From JAGWBG01 sp034421095 (GTDB lineage Bacteria > Chloroflexota > Dehalococcoidia > Lucifugimonadales > JAGWBF01), in contig DAOUKR010000002.1 of assembly GCA_034421095.1 (NCBI GenBank), positions 62,001 through 126,000 of the forward strand: DNA of 64,000 bases, read 5' to 3'. Positions 8,719 through 16,622 of this stretch are shown piece after piece. The position numbers and the translations under genes were made by a program. The notes under the pieces are model-generated. The model saw only the letters and a list, made by a program, of their open reading frames with translations. It was not told the DNA's origin and did not search any database. Each line of letters opens with the position of its first letter. Within the stretch, counting starts at the first letter, position 1.

Positions 8719-9153
8719 TCACACCGGAATGACGGACAAGAAATCGCGCTCGTTCTCTGCGACCAGACCTTCCATGCCGCCGTCCAGAGTAGCCAGTTGC
8801 CCATTTCGCTGCATTGCCACGGCCAGCAATACGGCGTCAGTAATCTGCCTGTAACCCTGAATGCGGGCGCCAATTGAAGCTGGCAGATGCACGATGGACC
8901 GGTCCAACGGCCAAAAGGTGTGCGACCCGGACTCTGTGAGTCTCTCCAGGACTGCGATGGCATCAAGGGGTGTAACGGTGTGCCTGACAACCGAAGGGTT
9001 GCAGGAAACTCTGACGAAACCTGCCTCTGTCAGTGAGCACGTTGCCCAACCTTCCTCCTGATGTGCCTTGAACCACTCCCAGGCGGCTGTGTGATGCACA
9101 TGATTGGGCCAGGCAAGAGCTATGAGGACGTTTACGTCCGGAAAGGAAATCAC
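8719..9153 (-). CDS. vapC: VapC-type PIN domain ribonuclease toxin
   Basis: This 144-residue PIN-domain protein should be a Mg-dependent endoribonuclease that cuts tRNA or rRNA when freed from its antitoxin. Acidic residues expected for catalysis are visible: FPDVNVLIAL at the start, TEAGFVR in the first third, and QITDAVLLAVAM near the end. The ATG overlaps the stop of the upstream ribbon-helix-helix antitoxin by 4 bases (ATGA), which implies translational coupling. Length and order are those of a standard vapBC module. Confidence 0.92.
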   Translation of the reverse strand: MISFPDVNVLIALAWPNHVHHTAAWEWFKAHQEEGWATCSLTEAGFVRVSCNPSVVRHTVTPLDAIAVLERLTESGSHTFWPLDRSIVHLPASIGARIQGYRQITDAVLLAVAMQRNGQLATLDGGMEGLVAENERDFLSVIPV

Positions 9154-9377
9154 GGCCAGTTGCTCAAAGACCGATAGACGTCCTCGCTGGTGATAGGGGC
9201 GGCACCGGGGTCAATGGCAAAGACCATGCCTTCACTTTCATCTGCAGAGGCGACCTCCCCCCTGAAGCCACGCCGTGCCAACTCCGACAGGGCTTGGCCA
9301 AGGCTGGTCCCGTTCCTCTCAGCCAACGCTCGAGCGACCGCCAGCACGTCATCATCAATCGTTACGGTAGTCCGCAT
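9150..9377 (-). CDS. vapB: Ribbon-helix-helix antitoxin
   Basis: This 75-residue antitoxin begins MRTTVTIDDDVLAVARALAE, a ribbon-helix-helix DNA-binding start, and has an acidic C-terminal toxin-binding tail. It precedes vapC with a 4-base overlap. No Shine-Dalgarno is visible, and the predicted transcription start falls on or next to the ATG, so the message is probably leaderless. The promoter carries an inverted repeat suited to autorepression. Confidence 0.9.
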   Translation of the reverse strand: MRTTVTIDDDVLAVARALAERNGTSLGQALSELARRGFRGEVASADESEGMVFAIDPGAAPITSEDVYRSLSNWP

Positions 9378-9383
9378 AGCAAC

Positions 9384-9429
9384 ATCGTAGCATCAACGCA
9401 TCGAGCCGTCAAGCAGGCTACCTGACGGC
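9384..9429 (-). promoter_or_regulatory. vapBC promoter with inverted-repeat operator
   Basis: On the minus strand, TTGACG (9412-9407) and TACGAT (9389-9384) are 17 bases apart. The start of transcription expected about 7 bases downstream coincides with the vapB ATG. GCCGTCA (9405-9411) and TGACGGC (9423-9429) form a perfect inverted repeat over the -35 box, a likely VapB binding site. Confidence 0.6.
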
Positions 9430-9531
9430 TACAGGCCACCTCCCAATATTCGAGGAGGCACGGAGAAAATAGTAGGTTGAGGGCGGAGGTCTCTGCCGAT
9501 GCCATGCGAGAAGCCAGTCCAGGTACTAGTC

Positions 9532-10710
9532 CTATCGGGGAAGGACTTCTAGCACCCCCAAGGGGACCTCCTCCACCTCTGCCGATGCTCCCTCTCCATG
9601 CCCCTGTCCTCCATCCATGCTTTCTCCGTGGCCCTCTCCCTTCTTTTCCTCTACGTGTACGGTAGTTGCGGCCATCACTCGCTCCCCATTCCATGAATGG
9701 GGCCTGTGGTCGTTGGCGGAGAGTCCGACGACGACCTCGTGCATACCGGGTGCCAGGGGTGGCAACTGCAGCCAGGGACCGTAGAGGCGCGTGTACACTT
9801 CGCCGTCTATGCTGAGGAGTCCATACCCCTGACCGCTAACGTGGGCCTGTCCCACGTCCTCACCGGAGAAAGTGAACCCTGTGGGCATGACTTGCAGGTT
9901 GTATCTGCCATCAGGTTCGGGATGGGCCATTATCTCCACGGACATTGGCGACCCGGCCTCCGCCGGGGCGGCATCCATGCTGTCCACATGGCCGGACTCG
10001 GGAACCGTTACCATAGTCATGGCCTCAACCGGCTCCCCGCCGACCAGCAGGTCATTGTGGGCGTTGGCGTTGAGGGTTACACGGATGTGACGCTCCCCGG
10101 GTTCCAGACTCCCCAGGTAGTAACGAGGGCCGTATGTCCGGCCAACCTTCTCGCCGTCAACGTAGATATGGGCGTGACCTTCACCGTCGGCGTTGGCCCC
10201 GTTGACGTTCTCGGGCGCCCAGCGCCAGCCCTCGGTCATAACGTGAACGTTGACGCCGCCCCCGTCCTCGACCTCTGCGGTCAAGGCCACGCCAATCGGC
10301 ACATTGGACTCCACGGGGCCATGACTCATGGACGACGTGGTACCTTGTTCCGTGCCATGCCCTCCTCCTTCGGAGTGGCCCCCGGAGGACGCGCCGCCGG
10401 GGTGGAAGGTGATTCTGAATCTACCGGTGGCGTCTGCAGTGAACGCTATGGTGGCCGCCTCGCCTAGTGACGCCTCATCTTCAATGTCGTACCCGTGAAG
10501 GTGGACGCTTCCCCGCTCATCAGTGTTGAAGTTGAGGGTCACAATGTCGTTATGCTTGACCCTGACCGCGTCCGTGTCGAGACTGCGGTCGGATATGGTG
10601 AGGTCGAAGGTTAACTCCTCAGGCTCAGAGCCACCACAGGCAGCGGCTACAGCCAGCAAGGCCAGTGAAATAAGCGCAACAATGCTCAGGTAGGTTAGTA
10701 TTCTTGGCAT
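9532..10710 (-). CDS. His-rich lipoprotein with cupredoxin-like N-terminus
   Basis: This 392-residue protein is predicted to be lipid-anchored: signal segment 3-22 and lipobox AAAC with Cys25. Residues about 30-105 resemble a cupredoxin-like barrel (LTFDLTISDRSLDTDAVRVK, then RFRITFHPGG). A Gly/His-rich linker follows, with clusters GGHSEGGGHG and, at the C-terminus, GEGHGES and GQGHGEG. The middle holds two copies of one module: HIYVDGEKVGRTYGPRYYL...LEPGERHIRVTL and LSIDGEVYTRLYGPWLQL...LAPGMHEVVVGL. The exported His-rich design suggests metal handling, but this is inference. The start is at 10710, behind GGAG. It appears to be a single gene. Confidence 0.75.
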   Translation of the reverse strand: MPRILTYLSIVALISLALLAVAAACGGSEPEELTFDLTISDRSLDTDAVRVKHNDIVTLNFNTDERGSVHLHGYDIEDEASLGEAATIAFTADATGRFRITFHPGGASSGGHSEGGGHGTEQGTTSSMSHGPVESNVPIGVALTAEVEDGGGVNVHVMTEGWRWAPENVNGANADGEGHAHIYVDGEKVGRTYGPRYYLGSLEPGERHIRVTLNANAHNDLLVGGEPVEAMTMVTVPESGHVDSMDAAPAEAGSPMSVEIMAHPEPDGRYNLQVMPTGFTFSGEDVGQAHVSGQGYGLLSIDGEVYTRLYGPWLQLPPLAPGMHEVVVGLSANDHRPHSWNGERVMAATTVHVEEKKGEGHGESMDGGQGHGEGASAEVEEVPLGVLEVLPR

Positions 10711-10770
10711 CTTTATCTCCTGATGGGCGGTCGAGCCGTAGCGTTGCCCGTATCTTGATAGCGCCAGTGC

Positions 10771-11238
10771 TTACACAACTCGCTTTAGAGAGCGCTGGGC
10801 CTCCCGTTCTCTATCCCGGTCTATGATGCTCCTGCGCTTGTCATACTGTCTCTTGCCCCGGACCAGCCCAAGCTCCACCTTAGCCACGTGGTTTCTGATG
10901 TAAAGCCTGAGAGGAACAATACTCAGTCCCTTTTGAGTCACGCTCCCTATCAGGTTGGCGGCCTGGTCCTTATGCAGGAGCAGCTTTCGAGGCCTTGTAG
11001 GCTCGTGGTTGAAGATACCGCCGGCGGGATAGGTCGCTATGTGTGCATTGACCAGCCATAGCTCTCCACCCTGGGGCCTGGCGTATGCCTCGCGTATGTT
11101 CACCCGCCCTTCGCGAATAGACTTTATCTCCGTGCCTTTAAGCATCAGACCCGCCTCCACACGCTCCAGCACCTCATAGTCGTGATATGCCTTTCTGTTG
11201 ACCGCTACCGCTTTATTATTGTCCGAAGTCTTTTTCAC
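10771..11238 (-). CDS. smpB: SsrA-binding protein SmpB
   Basis: This is the partner of tmRNA in rescue of stalled ribosomes. The core is typical: RKAYHDYEVLERVEAGLMLKG, EIKSIREGRVNIREAY, then LLLHKDQ and the basic tail KRQYDKRRSIIDRDRERE. A longer frame runs upstream to 11343 but lies inside the protease gene. A GTG at 11238 gives 155 residues, the usual SmpB length, and overlaps the end of the protease gene by 23 bases, so translation is probably coupled. No tmRNA gene is seen next to it. Confidence 0.92.
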   Translation of the reverse strand: MKKTSDNNKAVAVNRKAYHDYEVLERVEAGLMLKGTEIKSIREGRVNIREAYARPQGGELWLVNAHIATYPAGGIFNHEPTRPRKLLLHKDQAANLIGSVTQKGLSIVPLRLYIRNHVAKVELGLVRGKRQYDKRRSIIDRDREREAQRSLKRVV

Positions 11239-12442
11239 CGGTCTCAATTTCTTTCTCAAGGACTTCAATGGCCTTGTCCAACTGAAGGTCATCCAGGTCA
11301 TCCTCCGACTGCTCAACCAGGATGTGAGGCTCGACCCCCGCATCCTCTATAAGGGTACCGTCGGGGGTATACCAGCGCGCTACTGTAAAGTACAGTCCTG
11401 AGCCATCACTCAACTGTCGAACTGTGCTGACGCTGCCCTTCCCAAAAGTCGTGTCCCCGACAACCGTAGACCGCTCGTGGTCAATGAGCGCTCCCGCAAT
11501 CACTTCCCCGCCGCTTGCTGTGAACTCGTTCACCAACGCTACCAGGGGTATTTCCTTCGCCTTTCCGCCGGAGTTGACTTGCCAGTTCTTGCGGTTGCCC
11601 CTGCCGTCCATCTCATAGAGGACAAGCCCTTCATCAATGAAATGGCTGGTCACCCTGACTACGGAGTTCAGCAACCCTCCCGGGTTGTTTCGCAAGTCAA
11701 GGATAATGCCCCGCGCCTCAAATCTCTCTATCTTCTCCAGAGTCTCAATCAACTCTTGCTCTGTGGTCCCCGTGAAGCTGGTAATTCTCAAGTGAGCTAT
11801 TTGGCCCACGAACATCTTCAGTTTGACGCTCGATACCTGTATCACGTCCCGCACGATAGTTATAAGGGTTGGCTCGACACTGGTCCGGTGAAGAATCAAC
11901 AGTTCTACGGACTCGCCCTTGGCTCCTCGTATCTTGGCTACCGCTTCCAGGAGGCTGATACCCTCGGTGCTTTCGCCGTTAATCTCCAGGATGGCATCCC
12001 CCGGACGTATCCCCGCCTTTTCCGCGGGCGTGTCAGGAATAGGCGCAACAATAATGATTCGTCCGTCCCTCATGGATACCTCTGCGCCTATTCCCTCGAA
12101 AAAGCCCTGGAAGTTCTGAGAGTCCATGGCGTATTGTTGTGCGGTCAGATAGGAAGCATAGGGGTCATCCAGGGCTTCCAACATGCCTCTGACGGCTCCC
12201 TGGCTCAGCACTTCGGTGTCCAGAGAGTCCCGCTGAAAATGGTCTCGCCTGATGGCATCCCACACTTCGAAGAGTATGTTGAACTCCTCCGGGGCACCTT
12301 CAGGCAGAGGAACGGCATCGGCGGATGGGCCATTCTCTTCATTCTGGCTTCCGGCCTGAATGCTGCAACTTGCAATGGCTATTGCAAGGGCCAGGATAGC
12401 CACCAGAATCAATATAGACGTGGAAGATATGAGATTACGCAA
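11216..12442 (-). CDS. ctpA: Carboxyl-terminal processing protease, S41 family lipoprotein
   Basis: This 408-residue serine protease is exported and probably lipid-anchored through Cys26 (IASC) after a long hydrophobic segment. Domain order is an N-terminal helical region, a PDZ domain at about 110-195 (RPGDAILEINGES), then the S41 core. The catalytic pair is Ser310 in EFTASGGEV and Lys335 in DTTFGKGSV, the 25-residue spacing of the family. It trims C-termini of exported or tagged proteins. Its overlap with smpB places tail-specific proteolysis beside the tmRNA tagging factor. Confidence 0.94.
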   Translation of the reverse strand: MRNLISSTSILILVAILALAIAIASCSIQAGSQNEENGPSADAVPLPEGAPEEFNILFEVWDAIRRDHFQRDSLDTEVLSQGAVRGMLEALDDPYASYLTAQQYAMDSQNFQGFFEGIGAEVSMRDGRIIIVAPIPDTPAEKAGIRPGDAILEINGESTEGISLLEAVAKIRGAKGESVELLILHRTSVEPTLITIVRDVIQVSSVKLKMFVGQIAHLRITSFTGTTEQELIETLEKIERFEARGIILDLRNNPGGLLNSVVRVTSHFIDEGLVLYEMDGRGNRKNWQVNSGGKAKEIPLVALVNEFTASGGEVIAGALIDHERSTVVGDTTFGKGSVSTVRQLSDGSGLYFTVARWYTPDGTLIEDAGVEPHILVEQSEDDLDDLQLDKAIEVLEKEIETGEKDFGQ

Positions 12443-12630
12443 AGGAAACTGTCCTCCAACCTCGCAGAAAAAGAGAAGTCCCTAATCTAAAATATACCAT
12501 ACATATCATGCACTCGATACTTTACCGGTGGGTGAACAATAAAGGGTATTCCCGACATGTGTTGGCAACGCCGGACGTGAATATCAACGTGTGCTGAAAA
12601 TACTAGATAAACTATGATGAAGGATCTAAG

Positions 12631-12748
12631 AGAGTGTTTCTAAAGTGGTATCCCAAGCCTCCTCTCCCTCGATGGGAGAGGACTGAGGTGAGGGTGATAC
12701 CCCTCATCCCAGTCCGCCCCCGGCGGAGGAGAAGGGGCTTGGCAAACA
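12631..12748. repeat. MITE-like repeat, copy 1 of an inverted pair
   Basis: The element of about 118 bp has imperfect terminal inverted repeats, AGAGTGTTTCTAAAG at the left and CAAACACCCTCTAAAG at the right, and an internal CCCTC/GAGGG-rich body. A nearly identical copy lies in the opposite orientation at 32093-32216. It has no coding capacity. Confidence 0.75.
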
Positions 12749-12778
12749 CCCTCTAAAGCACTCGCTCAGAAGGGCGTG

Positions 12779-12827
12779 GTTCCTGAGATTCCTCGTCCTC
12801 CACAGGCGGACTCGGAATGACAGAGAA
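12779..12827. repeat. Interspersed repeat, TTCCTGAGATTCCTCG type
   Basis: GAGATTCCTCG ... CTCGGAATGACAG matches the arms of other spacer repeats in this window, such as those near 19.4 kb and 37.6 kb. Confidence 0.55.
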
Positions 12828-12986
12828 CAGGTGGTGGGCGTGACGGGCATAGGGTGAGACAAAGGTGAGCGGATTCCGGCTTCTGACTCGGCGTACAGAT
12901 GGGCCGGAGTTCAGACTCCCACTTTTACGGGAGCGACCAAGAGTGGTGCAATACAAGTGGGATAACCCTGGGGGCTATACAAGGGT

Positions 12987-13940
12987 CTACTTCCGCGCCA
13001 GGGCGGCCTTGACTGCTTTCCCTATATATTCAGGAGTGAGATGGTACTTTTCCAGAAGTTCCTGTGCAGTGCCGGATTCGGCGTAGCGGTCCAGGGCCAC
13101 CATCTCCAGGGGGACGGGATGGCCCTTGCCAAGAGCTTGGGCAACTATACTGCCCAGTCCGCCGTGGATATAGTGTTCCTCAACGGTGACTATGGCTCCG
13201 GTCTCCTTCGCCGCTTCCAGAATCGCGCCCTCGTCAACTGGCCGGAGGGTGTGCATATTGACGACTCTACAACTGGTCCCCTCCTCAGCCAAGGCGCTCG
13301 CCGCCTGCAGCGACGACGAAACCGCGCCTCCAACGGCGATGATGGTCACGTCATCCTTCTTGCTGCTCCTCATAAGTTCGGCCTTCCCGATTTTGAAGTC
13401 GTAGCCGCTATCCTGGTGCACTACCGGAGTAGCCGGGCGGTAAAGGCGTATGTAGAAGGGGCCTGGAGTCTCGGCGGCGGCGCGAATTGCCTGGACGGTC
13501 TCCACTGCGTCGGCAGGAGCCACTACGGTGAAGCCCGGCAGGGAGCACATGAGGGCCAGGTCCTCAATGCTATGGGCGGACATGCCATCTTCTCCGGTAA
13601 TAATGCCCGCGTGAGTACACACAATCTTCACGTTCAGGTGAGGCTGGGCGATGCTCACCCTTATCTGGTCGAATGGGCGACATGAGCCGAAGACGGCAAA
13701 GGTGCTAACGAAGGGGGTCTTGCCAGATGCTGCCAGGCCGGCGGCGACACCCATGATATTCTGCTCAGCAGGTCCGAAATCGAAGAACCGCTCCGGGAAT
13801 TCCCTGCCAAACAGGTTCGCGAAGGTGGACTTGTTGAGGTCACCCCCCAAGACAACTATATCCTGGTTTTCTCTACCCAGTTCAACCAGAGTTTCACCAA
13901 AGATTTGCCGGGTCGAGGCCGTGGTAAAGGTAGTAACCAT
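12987..13940 (-). CDS. tkt: Transketolase, C-terminal subunit
   Basis: This 317-residue protein forms the pyrimidine-binding and C-terminal half of a split transketolase, which moves two-carbon ketol units in the pentose phosphate pathway with thiamine diphosphate. The stretch DFGPAEQNIMGVAAGLAASGKTPFVSTFA carries the catalytic Glu that protonates the cofactor. HAGIITGEDGMSAHSIEDLALM and the later VNMHTLRPVD are also typical. It follows the N-terminal subunit gene by 33 bases. Deoxyxylulose phosphate synthase-like half proteins are the main alternative, but the partner's sequence supports transketolase. Confidence 0.92.
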   Translation of the reverse strand: MVTTFTTASTRQIFGETLVELGRENQDIVVLGGDLNKSTFANLFGREFPERFFDFGPAEQNIMGVAAGLAASGKTPFVSTFAVFGSCRPFDQIRVSIAQPHLNVKIVCTHAGIITGEDGMSAHSIEDLALMCSLPGFTVVAPADAVETVQAIRAAAETPGPFYIRLYRPATPVVHQDSGYDFKIGKAELMRSSKKDDVTIIAVGGAVSSSLQAASALAEEGTSCRVVNMHTLRPVDEGAILEAAKETGAIVTVEEHYIHGGLGSIVAQALGKGHPVPLEMVALDRYAESGTAQELLEKYHLTPEYIGKAVKAALARK

Positions 13941-13973
13941 GACAGACTACTCCTTTTGCTACGTTAGTAACGG

Positions 13974-14774
13974 TTAGGCCAACTCCTTGAGCGCCCTCTC
14001 ATATTCGTCCTTATTAGGGGCGCGGCCATGGAAGTCAGGGTTGTTCTCCATGAAGCTGACCCCCTTGCCCTTTACCGTGTGAGCTATAATCACCGTAGGG
14101 CATCCTCTGGTATTCCGGGCTGTGCTTGCGGCGTCCAGTACCTGGTCTATGTTGTGGCCGTCTACCTCAATGACCTTCCACCCAAAAGCACTCCACTTTT
14201 CAGCGAGCGGCTCAAGTCGCATCACCTCGCTGGTAAAGCGGTCGTTCTGAATCCTGTTCCTGTCCACAAAGGCCGTGAGATTGTCCAGATTATAATGGGC
14301 CGCAGACATGGCCGCCTCCCATATCTGGCCCTCGTCACACTCTCCGTCACCCAGCAGGGCATAGACCCTGAAGTCTTTCTTGTCTACGTTAGCCGCAAGA
14401 GCGACCCCGACGGCAAAGGATAGTCCTTGCCCCAGAGAGCCTGAGTTCATCTCAACACCTGGCGTGCCGGTATGAGCATGTCCCTGAAGCCGGCTCCCCA
14501 ACTTGCGGAAGGTCCACATCTCATCCCGTGGGAAGTAGCCGCGTTTGGACAACACCGCGTAGAAACCCGGGGAAGCGTGTCCTTTGCTGAGGATGAAGCG
14601 GTCACGGTCCGACCAGGCGGGATTTTCCGGGTCATGCCGCATGATTTGAAAATAGAGGGCTGTGAGTATCTCTATCTCCGAGAGGGAGCCTCCGGGATGT
14701 CCACTCCCTGCGGTAAAGATCATCTCGATCACATCGCGTCTCAGCTCTTTGGCTATTTTCTCAAGATTGTCCAT
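13974..14774 (-). CDS. tkt: Transketolase, N-terminal subunit
   Basis: This 266-residue protein is the pyrophosphate-binding half. GSGHPGGSLSEIE, ILSKGHASPGFYAVL and the thiamine diphosphate motif GDGECDEGQIWEAAM followed by NRIQND are all present. It is translated first in a two-gene operon with the C-terminal half. Split transketolases of this size are common in anaerobes, archaea and Chloroflexota. A good promoter with a palindrome at the start of transcription lies upstream. Confidence 0.94.
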   Translation of the reverse strand: MDNLEKIAKELRRDVIEMIFTAGSGHPGGSLSEIEILTALYFQIMRHDPENPAWSDRDRFILSKGHASPGFYAVLSKRGYFPRDEMWTFRKLGSRLQGHAHTGTPGVEMNSGSLGQGLSFAVGVALAANVDKKDFRVYALLGDGECDEGQIWEAAMSAAHYNLDNLTAFVDRNRIQNDRFTSEVMRLEPLAEKWSAFGWKVIEVDGHNIDQVLDAASTARNTRGCPTVIIAHTVKGKGVSFMENNPDFHGRAPNKDEYERALKELA

Positions 14775-14819
14775 GTTATACCGCCACGCTTCAAATAGTG
14801 GTGGAATTGTGACGCCGTC

Positions 14820-14866
14820 GCAAAATTTTGCAGCCAGATTATAACAACCGTGCCGAACTGTGTCTA
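14820..14866 (-). promoter_or_regulatory. Transketolase operon promoter with a palindrome at the start site
   Basis: On the minus strand, TAGACA (14866-14861) and TATAAT (14843-14838) are exactly 17 bases apart. The perfect palindrome GCAAAATTTTGC (14820-14831) sits where transcription should begin, which would suit a repressor. Confidence 0.6.
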
Positions 14867-14948
14867 GCCATTTCCACTACAACCTTTCCATGAAACCTCT
14901 GATAGGTACAACATGCACTGTTTAACTCGTCAGACCCACTTTCGCAGG

Positions 14949-15006
14949 AATGCTCTGGATTCCGGCGCAAAGCCTGCCCCGTACTGGATACGGGGGCGGG
15001 AATGAC
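14949..15006. repeat. Interspersed repeat, ATTCCGG type
   Basis: TGGATTCCGGCGCAAAG ... GGGCGGGAATGACG, containing a CCCCGTACTGGATACGGGG hairpin. Its final ATGACG is placed as a -35 box for the next gene. A similar unit occurs near 58.6 kb. Confidence 0.65.
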
Positions 15007-15030
15007 GATTCTTCAGAGATGCTCTATAAT
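15002..15030 (+). promoter_or_regulatory. Repeat-derived promoter of the amidohydrolase gene
   Basis: ATGACG (15002-15007, the end of the repeat) and TATAAT (15025-15030) are 17 bases apart. Transcription should start about 7-10 bases downstream, at or just before the ATG at 15040. A leaderless message is therefore likely, and no ribosome site is visible. Confidence 0.5.
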
Positions 15031-15039
15031 TACCCTGAC

Positions 15040-15879
15040 ATGATAATAGATTTCCATACCCATATTTTCCCGCCCTCGTTTCGAGCCGATCGGGGTGAGT
15101 ACGTGGGTCGGGACATAACCTTCGCCGCCCTCTTCGCCAACCCCAAGGCCAGACTGGCTACCGTTGATGACCTGATTGAGGCTATGGACGAGACCGGGGT
15201 GGACGTGGCGGTTGTCATGGGCGTCGGGTGGACCGACAGGGACACGGCGATAGAGGCCAACGATTACATAATCCGTTCCGTGGACCGCTTCCCAACCAGG
15301 CTGGTGGGGTTCTGCTCGATAAATCCGGCGTGGGGCGAGAGTGCAACAAGGGAGGTGGAGCGCTGCGCCGGGGAGGGAGTAAAGGGCATCGGAGAGCTTC
15401 ATCCCGATACCCAAGGCTTTGACGTGGGCAGCAAAGAGGTCATGGCCCCTCTCATGGAAGTTGCCCACGGGCTGGGGCTGATTGTCCTCACCCACTCGTC
15501 GGAGCCGGTAGGACATCTCTATCCGGGAAAGGGACGGACCACCCCCGACAAGCTGTATGCTTTTGCCCGCAATTTTCCTGAGAACACCATTGTCTGCGCC
15601 CACTGGGGCGGAGGACTGCCCTTTTACGGCCTGATGCCCGAGGTGGCAGGGGAGACGAAAAACGTCTACTACGACACAGCAGCTTCTCCGTTCCTCTACA
15701 GTCAGGAGATTTTCCCAACCGTCGTGGGCCTGAACGGGCCGGACAAAATACTCTTCGGGACGGACTTCCCTCTGATAAAGCATCCGCGTCTGCTGCAACA
15801 GGTGGAGGCTGCCGCCATATCCGACGAGGCCCGGAAGAAGATACTGGGAGGCAACGCCCGGGCCCTTCTGACTATATAG
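15040..15879 (+). CDS. Amidohydrolase family protein (Amidohydro_2)
   Basis: This 279-residue metal-dependent hydrolase or decarboxylase has a TIM-barrel fold. The first metal motif is HxH in MIIDFHTHIFPP. Further expected ligands are the His of LTHSSEPVGH, the His of CAHWGGGLPF, and the Asp of LFGTDFPLI. A longer frame from 14950 begins inside the interspersed repeat and adds unrelated residues, so I start at 15040. The family includes 2-pyrone-4,6-dicarboxylate hydrolases and ACMSD-like decarboxylases; the substrate is not identifiable. thpR follows after 15 bases. Confidence 0.88.
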   Translation: MIIDFHTHIFPPSFRADRGEYVGRDITFAALFANPKARLATVDDLIEAMDETGVDVAVVMGVGWTDRDTAIEANDYIIRSVDRFPTRLVGFCSINPAWGESATREVERCAGEGVKGIGELHPDTQGFDVGSKEVMAPLMEVAHGLGLIVLTHSSEPVGHLYPGKGRTTPDKLYAFARNFPENTIVCAHWGGGLPFYGLMPEVAGETKNVYYDTAASPFLYSQEIFPTVVGLNGPDKILFGTDFPLIKHPRLLQQVEAAAISDEARKKILGGNARALLTI

Positions 15880-15894
15880 GCGGCCGGTGGAGAA

Positions 15895-16473
15895 ATGGTA
15901 CGCGCCTTTATAGCCGTGGACGTCTCCCGGCAAGCCAGGGAATGCCTGGTAGAAGCTACGAGAGGCTTGCAAAATGCGGGGGTCTCACAGATGCGGTGGG
16001 TCAGGCCCGAAGGCATCCACCTCACCCTCAAGTTCCTGGGTGAAATAGACCTCAACGCTGTGGACCCGATTCTGGGAGCTATAAACAGAGCCGTTGAGGG
16101 AAGCACTCCCTTTACCCTCGCTCTTTCGGGTATAGGAGCCTTCCCCAATCTCAGCGCCCCCAGGGTTATATGGGTCGGACTAAAGGGCGACCTGGACGCT
16201 CTGGGGAAGCTGCAAGAACGGATAGACGAGGAGGTCCACCTGACGGTTGGCCTCCCAAGGGAGCCCCGCGCCTTTACCCCCCACCTCACCCTGGGCAGGA
16301 TGCGGGACAACGTATCCGCCGAGGAGCGCCGCCGGGCCGGGAAAGCCACGACCGGGGTTGACTGGCAGGCCGACGTGTCATGGCAGGTCAACGAGGTAAA
16401 CCTGATGCGCAGCACCCTGGGACCTTCCGGCGCCGTGTATGACGTTTTGGGGTCCCGGCGGCTGCGGGCATAG
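15895..16473 (+). CDS. thpR: RNA 2',3'-cyclic phosphodiesterase
   Basis: This 192-residue member of the 2H phosphoesterase superfamily hydrolyses 2',3'-cyclic phosphate ends of RNA. The two catalytic motifs are HLTLKFLG with His42 and HLTLGRM with His130, and VIWVGL lies between them as usual. It starts 15 bases after the amidohydrolase stop, behind GGTGGAG, so the two are probably co-transcribed. It was formerly annotated as LigT, a 2'-5' RNA ligase. Confidence 0.93.
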   Translation: MVRAFIAVDVSRQARECLVEATRGLQNAGVSQMRWVRPEGIHLTLKFLGEIDLNAVDPILGAINRAVEGSTPFTLALSGIGAFPNLSAPRVIWVGLKGDLDALGKLQERIDEEVHLTVGLPREPRAFTPHLTLGRMRDNVSAEERRRAGKATTGVDWQADVSWQVNEVNLMRSTLGPSGAVYDVLGSRRLRA

Positions 16474-16511
16474 TTCCCGGACTCATTATTGCATTTGCGT
16501 CATCGTATGTA

Positions 16512-16539
16512 TTGACTTGGGCGAAATAATGGTTAAACT
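16512..16539 (+). promoter_or_regulatory. Promoter of the SelW-like selenoprotein gene
   Basis: TTGACT (16512-16517) and TAAACT (16534-16539) are separated by 16 bases. The leader contains a hairpin, CTGGCA (16551-16556) with TGCCAG (16571-16576), extended outside by GTC/GAC. Confidence 0.55.
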
Positions 16540-16622
16540 AGATTTATGTCCTGGCAGTGAGAGAGCTTATTGCCAGCCTGGACAAAAGGCCGGAAGCGGC
16601 CACTATATCAAGGAGGGTGCCC

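Larger units (their letters stand above)
12443..12986. other. Gene-free spacer between ctpA and the transketolase genes
   Basis: I see no credible gene here. The right part of ctpA's upstream region has an AT-rich stretch with TGGTATATT on the minus strand at about 12.49 kb, a possible extended -10 for ctpA. The rest holds two interspersed repeats. Confidence 0.6.

Noticed and set aside
11477..12490. 337-codon plus-strand open frame
   Set aside because: It is antisense to the ctpA protease, which has its catalytic Ser and Lys in place.
12600..12750. CRISPR array
   Set aside because: The spacer repeats here and elsewhere are scattered palindromes without regular spacing or unique spacers between copies.
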